Positions 33,382-42,015 are shown, counted from the first letter of the stretch. The stretch is 64,000 nt of DNA from an uncultured Bacteroidales bacterium (GCA_902763865.1 CACWTR010000012.1:96698-160697), one strand, 5' to 3'. Notes: generated from the sequence alone by a model not told the origin. Translations and numbers: made by a program.

Positions 33382-34224
33382 TTAAATCCATTCTACAGGC
33401 ACCTCGATAGTCTTACTGATCTCATTGACGGAGTCGTCAATCACGATGGTGATGGACAGACCGCCATCAGTCGTCGGGATGTAGTGGGGCTTAACGGTCA
33501 GGCGGTGTGCCTGATTGCGCTTCAGCGTGAAGGTGCCGGTGACGGTGCCGGAGGTCTGCTTTTTGCCCTCGGCATCGCTGTGTGCATACTCTTCCTTCAC
33601 GGTGAGGTTGACGGTGTATGTCAGCGTCTCGCCGTTGGCATTCAGCTTCACGTAGTAGGGGTCGGTGTCGTTTTTCGACCAAGTTATCGTTTTGCCCGAG
33701 AAGGCGGCTGCACCGCTGTACAGAACATTGTAATTGTCGTAGTAGGTAGCCATCTCATTGTCGAAGACCACGCTTAACTTGCCGCAAGTGGGCTGGCAAG
33801 TCACACTCACCGTCGAGGTGGCACCTTTGGCAATGTTGAATTCCCTGCTTCCTTCTACATAGAATCTGTCGCGGCTGTAGTTCTCTTCCTGGCCGTAGAA
33901 TGCCTTGACAACGTAGTCGCCGGGATTCAGTTCCTTGGGCAGTTTCTCTGCAATTTCCGAACCCTTGCACTCCAGCAGCACCTCTTCTGCCTTAAGCAGC
34001 TGCACTGTATAGTTGTTGGTGTTGCGATAGTTGTCCTCGGAGAGGGCGCGGGTTGTCTGGTCAGCAAAACGCGCATCGGCGCTCAGGCTGAGAACAAGCT
34101 GGCCCGTGTTGGCTTCGCCCTGAGAGGCAGGGTTGAGGTCGAAGTCATGTTCGTCAGACATGCACGATGTGAAGAGCGACATGGCGCTCACCCCAATGCA
34201 TACTAAAAATTTTGTGTGTTTCAT
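33382..34224 (-). CDS. DUF4493 surface lipoprotein, first gene of the operon (gene 1)
   Basis: A 280-residue lipoprotein. The ATG at 34224 is chosen over the longer frame to 34296 because it starts with the signal peptide MKHTKFLVCIGVSAM, leads to lipobox LFTSC (Cys21, then MSDEHDFD) and lies after a good -7 element (34278-34285). TRA at Arg59 (DQTTRALSED). DUF4493 pattern: YTVQLLKAEEVLLE, LNPGDYVVKAFYGQEENYSRDRFYVEG, GKLSVVFDNEMATYY, HRLTVKPHYIP. As first and probably highest-expressed gene it is a candidate for the main subunit. Eleven cotranscribed genes follow. Confidence 0.85.
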   Translation of the reverse strand: MKHTKFLVCIGVSAMSLFTSCMSDEHDFDLNPASQGEANTGQLVLSLSADARFADQTTRALSEDNYRNTNNYTVQLLKAEEVLLECKGSEIAEKLPKELNPGDYVVKAFYGQEENYSRDRFYVEGSREFNIAKGATSTVSVTCQPTCGKLSVVFDNEMATYYDNYNVLYSGAAAFSGKTITWSKNDTDPYYVKLNANGETLTYTVNLTVKEEYAHSDAEGKKQTSGTVTGTFTLKRNQAHRLTVKPHYIPTTDGGLSITIVIDDSVNEISKTIEVPVEWI

Positions 34225-34277
34225 ACCATTGTGTTTATAATTAGTTTTTTTTTGTTGTTGGCATAAGAAATCGACTG

Positions 34278-34285
34278 CAAAATTA
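34278..34285 (-). promoter_or_regulatory. -7 element of the 12-gene lipoprotein operon
   Basis: TAATTTTG on the minus strand matches TAnnTTTG. It is 53 nt before the ATG at 34224. The -33 region 20 nt upstream reads ATTT and is only a weak match. No invertible-promoter repeats flank it as far as I can see. Confidence 0.6.
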
Positions 34286-34572
34286 CGGCAACACATTTTC
34301 TTAATAAATTAATTGCGGTAGAAATGTTGTGAAGAAACGGTAATTTCTGCTCCAACACATGTTGGTAAGCATTAAAAATCGGTATAAATGTACAGTAAAT
34401 TTCGGTAATAACTATTTTAGTACACTGGTTTTCAGTGTGATGTACTCGTGACCGAATTTTTGCCAAATCGTGTCGCGTCGAATGGTGTCCCTCGGGTGTT
34501 TTGAAGCCGAAACGAGGAGTTTTTTCTTGAATAATTCTATTTGGCAGAGGTGTTGCCGTGTGGGAAAGACAA

Positions 34573-34606
34573 ACGGCGTGCCAACTAAATTTAGTCGGCA
34601 CGCCGT
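34573..34606 (-). terminator. Probable intrinsic terminator of the EEP gene
   Basis: A 34-bp near-perfect palindrome: two 17-bp arms with one mismatch (ACGGCGTGCC at the outer end) and an AAATTT centre. On the minus strand it is followed by TTGTCTTTCC, a moderate T tract. It lies about 180 bp after the EEP stop codon and before the operon promoter. Confidence 0.65.
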
Positions 34607-34666
34607 GATTTTCCGCATTCCTCGGCTGTTGGAAAAGCCCGTTTGCTGGTCTTGTGGTCGATGAAG

Positions 34667-34786
34667 CGTGAGCTTCTGCCCGACGACTCGTGAGCTTATC
34701 GTCAACGACTCGTGAGCTTATGGCCATCGACTCGTGAGCTTCTGCCCGATGACTCGTGAGCTTATCGTCAACGACTCGTGAGCTTA
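34667..34786 (+). repeat. Six-unit 22-bp tandem array (CGTGAGCTT core)
   Basis: CGTGAGCTT recurs at 34667, 34689, 34711, 34733, 34755 and 34777, an exact 22-bp period. Between cores, two sequence types alternate (ATCGTCAACGACT or ATGGCCATCGACT against CTGCCCGAYGACT). The last unit contains the TAA stop codon of the EEP gene (34784-34786 on the minus strand). Confidence 0.92.
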
Positions 34787-37015
34787 TTTCAGTATCTTCT
34801 CGCCGCCTATGATGTAGATGCCGCGGGAGGATTTGCCATCGAACCGGTTGCCGGTTACCATTCTGCCGCTGAGGTCATAGCATTTACCGTTTGCCCATTC
34901 AGCATTGAGCGTTTCCTCCCCGCTGCCCGGAGCGGGGGCGGGGGAGAGGCTGTTGATTCCGGTAGCATCGTCGAAGCCGATGATGAAGTCGCCCACGATG
35001 GGCATGTGGTCGGAAGTCACCTTGTCGTTGATGACCTCGGTGCTCACCTTCTTCACGCCGCCGATGGGGTCGTAGCTGATGATGTGGTCGATGACGTAGA
35101 TGCCGTCGCTCCAGGTGGGAGTGGTGAGGCTGGTATGGTAGGTGAATCCGTTCTGCTGCAGATACTTGGTTAGTACGCCGCGGGCACCTTCCATCTCGCT
35201 GTCGGTGCCGTCGTCGTTGAAGTCACCGGCTATGATGAGTGGCTTGCCGGTCTCCACCCACCGCTCGGCCTCGGCCTTGATGATGGGGCCTGTGCCGCGG
35301 CGGGCATTGGCCGAGAGGCCCACGTGGAGGCTTGCGAAGACATAGTCCCGGAACTCGGCCACCAGCATGCGTCGGGGCTCGAAGTCGGACGTCAGCGAAA
35401 CGACCCTGACGGAGAGCGGCAGCTCCTTCGAGAGGATGCCGATGCCGTAGCCGGTCAGGGCGCTGCAGAAGATGCCGTACATGCCTGTGGCCTGGGCGAG
35501 CTCCTTCACCTGGTACTTATAGTCGGAACGTGAGCCGAAGACGCTGTCCAGCTCCTGCAGGGCAACCACGTCCGCCTGCTGAGCGGCGATGACGCTTGCG
35601 GTGCGTGCCAGGTTGAGTCCGTCGTGGTTGCCGGCGCAGTGCTTCACGTTGTAGCTCATGACGCGCAGCGGCCTCTTCTGGTACTTGTTGTAAACGGGTT
35701 CGTCGTACTGCCCTTCGGCAGCAGCATCGAGGTTGGCGATGTACTGCTCGTAGATGATGTCGAAGGCGCCAAGGGCGAGGTCGCGGCTTGCTTTGTCCCA
35801 CAGGTTGCGGAAGGCCAGAAGCTTCTCCTCGCCGAGGTAGCTGTAGTCCGTGAAGTCGGGGTGTCCCACCTCGTCCAGCTTCACGGCCAGTGCCAGCCTG
35901 AGCTTGGCCGAGGGGCTTTGCAGCTGTGCGGCATCCACCTTCTGGAGCTTCCAGGCTGCCATCGCCTTGTCCGTCGCGGCTGCAGTGCGGACGTGGGCAA
36001 TGCCGCCGTCGGCGTTGGCGGCAAAGAGGGTGTCGCCGTCGGCATTACATATATATAATGTATTGCGCTCGCCCCGGACGGTGCGGAAGGTCAGCGTCTC
36101 CTCGTCCTCGTCCGACATGACGACGCAGCCGTCCTGCGTGCCGCTGACGTATTTGTCCGTCACGTAGTTGTAGATTTTGTACTGGCCGTTATTCTTGTCG
36201 ATGGCCTCTATGCGGTAGATGGAGCGCGGGTCGCCGCTGTGCAGTGTGCCGAAGGTGAGGCTGGCACCGCTGTCGAAGGCCGGTGCGTCGGCCATCATCT
36301 CCGTCCAGCACATCTTCTGCGGAAGGGCGGAATTGGCGCTCACGATGTTGTAGTAGCCGTCGCTGACGCTGTAGAACTCGGGCTGCGTGCCGGGGTCGGA
36401 ACCGCCTTCCAGGGCATAGATGTGCCAGCGGGCGGGATAGCCGTTGGTGGCTACGTCATCGACATACGTCGTGATTCCCACGTCCTGCTTTGCCAGGCAA
36501 TTGTTGGGGCGGTCGCCGCGCACGAATCCCTGCACGTGGGGCGAGCGGCTGTCCTCGTCGCTGATCATGTAGAAGCGGCCTTCGCCGTCCTCCAGGTCCG
36601 TCAGCGTGTAGGCGACGGGGGTGGAGGAGAAGGTCACGTCGTTGTCGGAGCCAGACTTCCGGCCCAGGTACTGCCCCTTGACCTTGTTCTTGAAGGCCCA
36701 CTGGTCGTCGCCGACCTTCTCGGCTATCCAGACGAAGCCGTCCTCCTGAGCATCGAAGTCGCCCCAATAGACGTACTGGTCGCCCCACTTGATCTTGTAG
36801 CTGTCCAGCTGCAGGGACATGCCCTTGGGCTTGCCCGTCGTGTTGCCAGCAAACTTGGTGCGGTCGCTGATGATGAAGTAAGCCTTGCCGTCCTGCAGGT
36901 CGTCGGCATAAAGGATACGTGTGTAGCCATCGATGAGGTCGTCGGCAATGGCACTTGTGCCGGCAAGCATAAGTGCTGCAAGGAAGGAAAAGAGTAGATT
37001 TGTTGTTTTCATCAT
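34784..37015 (-). CDS. Secreted endonuclease/exonuclease/phosphatase-family protein
   Basis: A 743-residue exported protein (MMKTTNLLFSFLAALMLAGTSAIA; either Met may start). Residues about 30-420 are beta-rich lectin-like segments (RTKFAGNTTGKPKGMSL, NKVKGQYLGRKSG, NYVTDKYVSGTQDG) resembling RICIN-type units. Residues about 445-690 carry the EEP fold: RVMSYNVKHC, VVALQELDS, IIAGDFNDDG and VTSDHMPIVGDF give the metal-binding Asn, Glu, Asp/Asn and catalytic His. The tail CYDLSGRMVTGNRFDG..GIYIIGGEKILK is a T9SS-like sorting end. Substrate could be DNA, a phospholipid or an inositol phosphate; the sequence does not decide. Confidence 0.85.
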   Translation of the reverse strand: MMKTTNLLFSFLAALMLAGTSAIADDLIDGYTRILYADDLQDGKAYFIISDRTKFAGNTTGKPKGMSLQLDSYKIKWGDQYVYWGDFDAQEDGFVWIAEKVGDDQWAFKNKVKGQYLGRKSGSDNDVTFSSTPVAYTLTDLEDGEGRFYMISDEDSRSPHVQGFVRGDRPNNCLAKQDVGITTYVDDVATNGYPARWHIYALEGGSDPGTQPEFYSVSDGYYNIVSANSALPQKMCWTEMMADAPAFDSGASLTFGTLHSGDPRSIYRIEAIDKNNGQYKIYNYVTDKYVSGTQDGCVVMSDEDEETLTFRTVRGERNTLYICNADGDTLFAANADGGIAHVRTAAATDKAMAAWKLQKVDAAQLQSPSAKLRLALAVKLDEVGHPDFTDYSYLGEEKLLAFRNLWDKASRDLALGAFDIIYEQYIANLDAAAEGQYDEPVYNKYQKRPLRVMSYNVKHCAGNHDGLNLARTASVIAAQQADVVALQELDSVFGSRSDYKYQVKELAQATGMYGIFCSALTGYGIGILSKELPLSVRVVSLTSDFEPRRMLVAEFRDYVFASLHVGLSANARRGTGPIIKAEAERWVETGKPLIIAGDFNDDGTDSEMEGARGVLTKYLQQNGFTYHTSLTTPTWSDGIYVIDHIISYDPIGGVKKVSTEVINDKVTSDHMPIVGDFIIGFDDATGINSLSPAPAPGSGEETLNAEWANGKCYDLSGRMVTGNRFDGKSSRGIYIIGGEKILK

Positions 37016-37047
37016 GGTATTAAGTTAAGTGTTATACAATTCACCCG

Positions 37048-37079
37048 TAAAGTTACGATTTATTAATGACACGGCCAAC
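37048..37079 (-). promoter_or_regulatory. Promoter of the EEP gene
   Basis: On the minus strand TTGG is followed after 19 nt by TAACTTTA (37048-37055), a one-base variant of TAnnTTTG. The leader is about 30 nt. Confidence 0.6.
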
Positions 37080-37154
37080 AAATAACGCGGAAAAAAGTTA
37101 TAATAGCCGAAGTTTTGCCTTCTATCTTCTTTACAAACGGGACATAAGAAAAAA

Positions 37155-37450
37155 ATGATTATCCTGGGTCGTACCATCAGCACCGAGGATGTGTCAAAAC
37201 AATGAAGAAGTTTCCAAACCACGAACCAGCACGAATTACACGAATTTATAATTAGCTGACAAACAGCAGTTGAATAATTCGTGTAATTCGTGCTGGTTCG
37301 TGGTTAAAGCAAAAAAGGGGGCTGTGCATTCGTGTAATTCGTGCTGGTTCGTGGTTAAAGCAAAAAAGGGGGCTGTGCCATTCATTCTGACACAGCCTCG
37401 AAGGGGCTGTTTCGAAACTAATGAATGGTGGTACGACCCAGGATAATCAT
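37155..37450. mobile_element. MITE-like element with 22-bp terminal inverted repeats
   Basis: Positions 37155-37176 and 37429-37450 are perfect 22-bp inverted repeats (outer end ATGATTATCC). The 296-bp interior encodes no transposase but contains a 30-bp perfect inverted repeat (37217-37246 with 37276-37305) and a 51-bp perfect tandem duplication. Both outer flanks on the plus strand are A runs of at least five bases, compatible with a target duplication in an A tract but not proof of it. Confidence 0.6.
37277..37378 (+). repeat. Two perfect 51-bp tandem repeats
   Basis: 37277-37327 and 37328-37378 are identical. Each unit begins with ATTCGTGTAATTCGTG, continues CTGGTTCGTGG and ends GGGGGCTGTGC. 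The first part also forms the right arm of the 30-bp inverted repeat inside the element. Confidence 0.92.
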
Positions 37451-37484
37451 AAAAAAATGCAGCCCCCGAGGTCGGGAGCTGCAT
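37451..37484 (-). terminator. Intrinsic terminator of the discoidin/LamG gene
   Basis: A 13-bp stem (37457-37469 with 37472-37484, ATGCAGC..., one G-U type pair) with a 2-nt loop is followed on the minus strand by a run of seven T. It lies about 60 bp after the stop codon at 37545. Confidence 0.88.
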
Positions 37485-37544
37485 CCTTTTGATAGGTATG
37501 GAATCAGATATGTCTTCTACACATCCGAATCCTTCATGTCTGGT

Positions 37545-40500
37545 TTAGAAGAGAACCTTCTTGCCGTTCACGATGTTGATACCCTTCTGAGCCTTGTTCA
37601 CGCGCTGGCCGGCGATGTTGTAGATGAGACCATCCTCGATAGCCTTCTCCACGTTGGTGATGCCGGTTGCATTGCCGTCGAAGTTGAAGTAGAATGCCTT
37701 AACCTCGGAGTCAAGCTCAAGGTAAGCCTTGCCAGCTGCAATCTGACCGCTTTCAGCCAGGTAGAAGCAGATATCCTTGCCTTCGGGCTTAGCCAGCACA
37801 TACTTGCCGACAGCGTCGATAGGCTCGAGAGTGCCCTTCAGAGCATTGTTGTCCTCAGGAGCAGCCCATCCCTTGACGAGAGCAGTGCTACCATCCACGA
37901 CGACGTCGTAGAGGCCCAGTGCGCCGTAAGGAACACCCTCGGCAGCAGGAATAGCGAACTCATAGACACCGGGCTCTGCCTTCAGCACAACAGCGGTGAA
38001 TGCGGGAATCTCTTCTTCCACGGGGTTCAGTGCCAGGTAGTTGGTGACAACCTCGCCAGTGTAGGCAGCAACGCTCTGAGGCTCGGGAACCACGGTGCCG
38101 ACAGAGCCAAGCATAGCAGCCTCGTCAGCAGTGAGAGCTACGTCCCAGAAACGAACTTCGGCAGCATTGGTCACTTTCTCCTCGCCATCGTTATCGACGA
38201 ACAGCAGGAACTTCTTGGAGTCGCGCATTGCCCATGCGTTGATATCAGCACTGGTCGATGCACCAACCTTTGTACCATTCACATAAATCGTGCAGAAGCC
38301 TCCGTCCACAACAATGACGATGCGATACCAAGTGTTGGCCTCGAGTGCGCCATTGTATCCAAGGCCGGCATAGTTCAAACCGATCTTTCCCTTGTTGATG
38401 AAGATGCTACCATCCTTACCGTTCTCGATGTCGTTTTGGTAGAGAGAGTTGAATCCAGTGACTTCGGGGAAGGATACATCCATCATGAGCGTATAGGCAT
38501 TCGATGCTTCATCGAGGTTAGTGTTCAGCGTGAAGCCACCGCCCTTAGGAGCACTGATGGCGCCGTTGCTTGCATCGGGACCGTCAACGATGGTAACATC
38601 TTTACCCCATGCTTCGAGTGTTGCTGTGCCGGAGCCAGCGGTGATGTCTGTTGGGTCGTCGAATGTCCATGTGCCCTTGGCAGCGGGTACGGTGATGGTC
38701 TTGCCAATCTCGACGGGGAAGGGCAGGTAAGCTGTGGCATAGCCCTCTTCGCCAATGGTGAGGGTGATGGCAGCAGCCTCTGTAGCGCTCCACATAGAGG
38801 CATCGGCAGGAGCCTCCCAACCTACAACGGAACCACCGCTTGCGCAGTGCAGTGCGGAATACTGCTCGCCGGGAACAGCAGAGAATGCTGCAAAGCCGAC
38901 AGCGGGAACAGTGACGGTGTAGTTGGCAGCTTCAGCAGCGGCAGTCACCTGCTGGCTCTGTGCCACGGCAGCGGGAGCGAACTTACCCATCAGGCTGATG
39001 GCGTAGGTGTCGGCACCTGTCCTGACAAGCGTCACAACCTGCTTGGCAGCAGTTGCGGTCTTGTAGTTGCCGTAGAGGTTAGCATCGCTGGGGTCAATGC
39101 CCAGGAAGGTGCCATACATCTTGTTCTTCAGTGTGTAGTAGCCGGACTCGGGCAGGATGAAGTTGGAAACGTCGCCCATAGCCTCGTTGATCTTAGCCTT
39201 CATGCTCTTGAAAGCATCGAAGGGGCAATTCTCCTTGTAAGCGGGATCGTAGCCGATTGCGGCCTTGGCAGCTTCGGTGAATGTGAAGTAACCGGTAGCT
39301 TCCATGACAGGAGCAACTTCGGATACAACATACTCGGCAAAGTTCGTGGGAACCTCGTAAACGGTGAATGCAGAACCCGGGTCGCCAATGTTGTTGGTGC
39401 TGTCCCAGAACTTCACGCTGCCACCTGCACCGCCGTACTGGTTGATGTAGAGGTTAGTGCCGGGAACGTTCAGGCAGAACGAATTGGCAGGAACAGAGGT
39501 GTTGGTGCTGGCAACAATCTTCCAGGCGTGATAACCCTCGCTGTCGTCCATTACGGTAGGAATGCCGCCACTGCTCTTGGCTGCGTCGGTCCAGCCGAAG
39601 CTCTTGCCGTCGCCCTCAGCCTTGTTGACAATCTTGAAGCCATCGTAGCCGTTGCCGATGAATGCCCACTGATAGGAATCCTCGCCGAGGCCCATCGTGT
39701 TGGCGTTCTGAGTCTTGTAGGCACCGTCGCCGTCCTTGACATCGGTTGTGACGTACCATGTGCCACGCATGGTCATGTTGTGCCAGTGTGCGCTTGCAAA
39801 GTCAGCAGAGATTGTGAACGGGCCGTTCCATGTTGCAGTGAACTCAGCAACAGTGTTAGCCTGGGAAACAGTTACGTCCACCTCATTGTAGGTATAGTAT
39901 CCGCGCTGGTACTTTGCAGGCAGGGTAGTAACCTTGGCTCCCTCCTCAGACGGTTCGGGATCGGAAGTGAAGAGAACATTGCCCTCGGTGTCCTTCACGA
40001 CGTAAGTCACGGTGAATGCGGGATGGAAGTATGCATCCAGAGCAGCCAGTGCAGATGTTGCATCGAAGTCGGCAGCCTCAACCATGTAGTACTGGTTGCC
40101 TTGGTCAGCAGTCATCCAGTTGTTGATGACAATGCCACCGAGATTGCCGGAACCGTTGGTGTTGACGCCATAGCTGGTTCCTTCATCAATCTTGAATGAG
40201 AACATGAAGTAAGGAGTGGTCTTGGGATCCATAACGATGGCATCGAATACGCCATTGGCAAGCTTATCTGACAGGGCACCCTCGTTGGTTACGAACTTGC
40301 TGTCAGCTACACTGTAGAGGTAGTACTTGTCCTCGTAGTTGAGGATTGCGAACTTGCCCGGCTCGGCGCTTGCGTAGTCAGCATGGGCTGTGGAGGCAAT
40401 AGTCGTGCCGTTTGTCAGCATAGAACCACGGTCGCAGGTGATGGTGTAAGCCTTGCTGTTAGACAGGTCAGCCAGAGTACCGACTACGCCGGCCTTGAGG

Positions 40501-41873
40501 GTACGCTTAACGGTAATGGTGCAGTCCGTTTCGCCGACTGTGCCTTCTGCCGTGTAGTCGAAGAACTTCGAGTTGGAAGCCCAGGCAGTGGGAATAGCCA
40601 CATCGCTGTAAGGCTTCTGTACAACCACCTTCGTGTCAACCACGGTGCCGTCGGCATCCACAAGCTGATAGGTGACGTTCACGGTGGCGATGACAGACTT
40701 CAGGTCCTTGTCGGCATTATTGATTTTTGCCACGTCTTCTGCTGTGAGGTCTCCAGGCATATAATATGAATATGTATTGTAGATGGAACCAAGTGCTGCG
40801 GCAGCCTCCGGGAATACATAGAACTCGGAGAAGGTGAAGAACTTGGAACCGTTGTTTGTGGCTGTCACGGTGAAGCGGACATACTTGTAGGCAGCACCGA
40901 GGTCAACCTCGTCAGAGAAGTAGTCAGTAACGGCTGCCTCTGTGGGGAAACCGGGTGTCAGGGTTGCCACTTCGGTGAATTCTCCTTCAGCATCGTTGCT
41001 GGCAGAAACCACAATCGTAGTAGGACGGTTGTTGTTGTTCTGCTGGCGCTTCTTGAAGTAGAATTCAAACTTCTGCGTGGCTTCGGACAGCTCAGCCTGC
41101 AGGTAGTGAGCATCTTCCACGCTAACGCTCCATGCAGAATGGAAGAATGTGGAGTAATCACCATCCAACAGTGCTTCGTAAGAACCTTCGCTTGGCTCTT
41201 TCGCATTGCTGTAGAACTTGCCGGCATCCTTTACGAGGCCTGCAGCGCTCTGAACGTATGTGGGCCATGCCTGTACTTTAGCAAGTGCTGCTTTCTGCTC
41301 TTCTGTTTCTGCATACTTTTCCAGCTCCCAAACGTAAGCGGGCTCGTATGTATATTCAGGGTCAACAGGATCCACGGTGTATGTCCAGAAGGTTCTGGCT
41401 GCGTCTTGCCAACTACTTTCTCCATAGGCGACATTGCAGGAGCGGATGGCATACTTGCCGTCTTTCAGAAAGAATACCTGAGATTCCCAATCAGCACGCT
41501 TATCCGTCGTGGTGCTGTAGTTTGAAACCTCAAGAACAGCCTTGTTATTGCTAAGGGGAGCATTGGTGAATCTTGTGCCCGCACTGCTGGTCAATTGAAT
41601 GCCGACAGCCGTGACTCCCTCAGCTACTTGGAATCCTCCACCCTCGGCAATCTTTGCGAAGGTAAAAGCATCGCCTTTAGCCTTGTCTGTTGTCAAAGTG
41701 CCTCCTGCGGTCACGTAATACTTGGTACCACTGATCTCCGAAGAGATGCGATACTGAGCACCATCCTCAATGGCAGCCAGCGCAGCCTCGTATTCTTCAG
41801 CTGTCTGTGCCATCATGCCTGTCCCTGCTACCATTGATAGCGCGGCGGCAAAGAGAAGTCTGATTTTTCTCAT
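37545..41873 (-). CDS. Giant secreted discoidin/LamG multidomain protein
   Basis: A 1442-residue exported protein (signal MRKIRLLFAAALSMVAGTGMMA). Residues 25-190 form an N-terminal domain (YRISSEISGTKYYVT, IRSCNVAYGESSWQDAARTF) also present in the 58646-63220 protein. A discoidin-like domain follows (about 220-370; LLDGDYSTFFHSAWSV, YVRFTVTATN). Residues about 480-840 are a shared module (ITCDRGSML, KFAILNYEDKYYLYS, DFDATSALAAL, PGTNLYINQYGG, KFWDSTNN). A LamG-like domain (about 1080-1270; NTWYRIVIVVDGGFCTIYVNG) precedes the sorting tail GLIYNIAGQRVNKAQKGINIVNGKKVLF. No catalytic site is evident; probable glycan- or host-binding surface protein. Confidence 0.82.
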   Translation of the reverse strand: MRKIRLLFAAALSMVAGTGMMAQTAEEYEAALAAIEDGAQYRISSEISGTKYYVTAGGTLTTDKAKGDAFTFAKIAEGGGFQVAEGVTAVGIQLTSSAGTRFTNAPLSNNKAVLEVSNYSTTTDKRADWESQVFFLKDGKYAIRSCNVAYGESSWQDAARTFWTYTVDPVDPEYTYEPAYVWELEKYAETEEQKAALAKVQAWPTYVQSAAGLVKDAGKFYSNAKEPSEGSYEALLDGDYSTFFHSAWSVSVEDAHYLQAELSEATQKFEFYFKKRQQNNNNRPTTIVVSASNDAEGEFTEVATLTPGFPTEAAVTDYFSDEVDLGAAYKYVRFTVTATNNGSKFFTFSEFYVFPEAAAALGSIYNTYSYYMPGDLTAEDVAKINNADKDLKSVIATVNVTYQLVDADGTVVDTKVVVQKPYSDVAIPTAWASNSKFFDYTAEGTVGETDCTITVKRTLKAGVVGTLADLSNSKAYTITCDRGSMLTNGTTIASTAHADYASAEPGKFAILNYEDKYYLYSVADSKFVTNEGALSDKLANGVFDAIVMDPKTTPYFMFSFKIDEGTSYGVNTNGSGNLGGIVINNWMTADQGNQYYMVEAADFDATSALAALDAYFHPAFTVTYVVKDTEGNVLFTSDPEPSEEGAKVTTLPAKYQRGYYTYNEVDVTVSQANTVAEFTATWNGPFTISADFASAHWHNMTMRGTWYVTTDVKDGDGAYKTQNANTMGLGEDSYQWAFIGNGYDGFKIVNKAEGDGKSFGWTDAAKSSGGIPTVMDDSEGYHAWKIVASTNTSVPANSFCLNVPGTNLYINQYGGAGGSVKFWDSTNNIGDPGSAFTVYEVPTNFAEYVVSEVAPVMEATGYFTFTEAAKAAIGYDPAYKENCPFDAFKSMKAKINEAMGDVSNFILPESGYYTLKNKMYGTFLGIDPSDANLYGNYKTATAAKQVVTLVRTGADTYAISLMGKFAPAAVAQSQQVTAAAEAANYTVTVPAVGFAAFSAVPGEQYSALHCASGGSVVGWEAPADASMWSATEAAAITLTIGEEGYATAYLPFPVEIGKTITVPAAKGTWTFDDPTDITAGSGTATLEAWGKDVTIVDGPDASNGAISAPKGGGFTLNTNLDEASNAYTLMMDVSFPEVTGFNSLYQNDIENGKDGSIFINKGKIGLNYAGLGYNGALEANTWYRIVIVVDGGFCTIYVNGTKVGASTSADINAWAMRDSKKFLLFVDNDGEEKVTNAAEVRFWDVALTADEAAMLGSVGTVVPEPQSVAAYTGEVVTNYLALNPVEEEIPAFTAVVLKAEPGVYEFAIPAAEGVPYGALGLYDVVVDGSTALVKGWAAPEDNNALKGTLEPIDAVGKYVLAKPEGKDICFYLAESGQIAAGKAYLELDSEVKAFYFNFDGNATGITNVEKAIEDGLIYNIAGQRVNKAQKGINIVNGKKVLF

Positions 41874-41945
41874 GTTGGTTTTGTTTTAAGGTTAATAAAA
41901 AGGATAATTAAAATAGTTTAGTCTCAATATGTATAAATCTGGCAA

Positions 41946-41977
41946 CAAATGTACATAATAATATATTAAGTAGCAAA
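41946..41977 (-). promoter_or_regulatory. Consensus promoter of the discoidin/LamG gene
   Basis: On the minus strand TTTG (41974-41977) is followed after exactly 20 nt by TACATTTG (41946-41953), a perfect Bacteroidetes consensus promoter. The leader is about 70 nt and AT-rich, suggesting strong expression. Confidence 0.85.
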
Positions 41978-42015
41978 TGATAACCTCAAAAAATTTATTT
42001 AATTATAAGAAAAAC

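Larger units (their letters stand above)
34225..34783. other. Intergenic region: operon promoter, hairpin and 22-bp array
   Basis: This 559-bp stretch holds no believable gene. From the fimbria-like operon outward it contains the operon -7 element (34278-34285), an AT-rich segment, a small hairpin ACACTG/CAGTGT (34422-34438), the 17-bp hairpin at 34573-34606 and the six-unit 22-bp array up to the stop codon of the EEP gene. Confidence 0.6.
37016..37544. other. Intergenic region: promoter, 296-bp inverted-repeat element and terminator
   Basis: This 529-bp gap contains, from left to right, the EEP gene promoter, a 296-bp element bounded by 22-bp inverted repeats with internal repeats, and the terminator of the discoidin/LamG gene. 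No gene is apparent. Confidence 0.7.

Noticed and set aside
34667-34786. Possible CRISPR array
   Set aside because: The repeat period is 22 bp with no unique spacers of 25-40 bp and no cas genes nearby. The 21-bp and 9-bp arrays fail for the same reason.
37016-37544. tRNA or small structured RNA gene in the repeat-rich spacer
   Set aside because: The strong foldbacks come from inverted repeats; no cloverleaf with an anticodon arm or known riboswitch core could be recognised.
37425-40199. Open frame of 924 codons on the plus strand
   Set aside because: It lies wholly antisense to the LamG/discoidin gene, has no signal or recognisable domain, and reflects the scarcity of antisense stops in GC-rich codons. 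The same applies to 10980-13100 and 50094-51932 on the minus strand.
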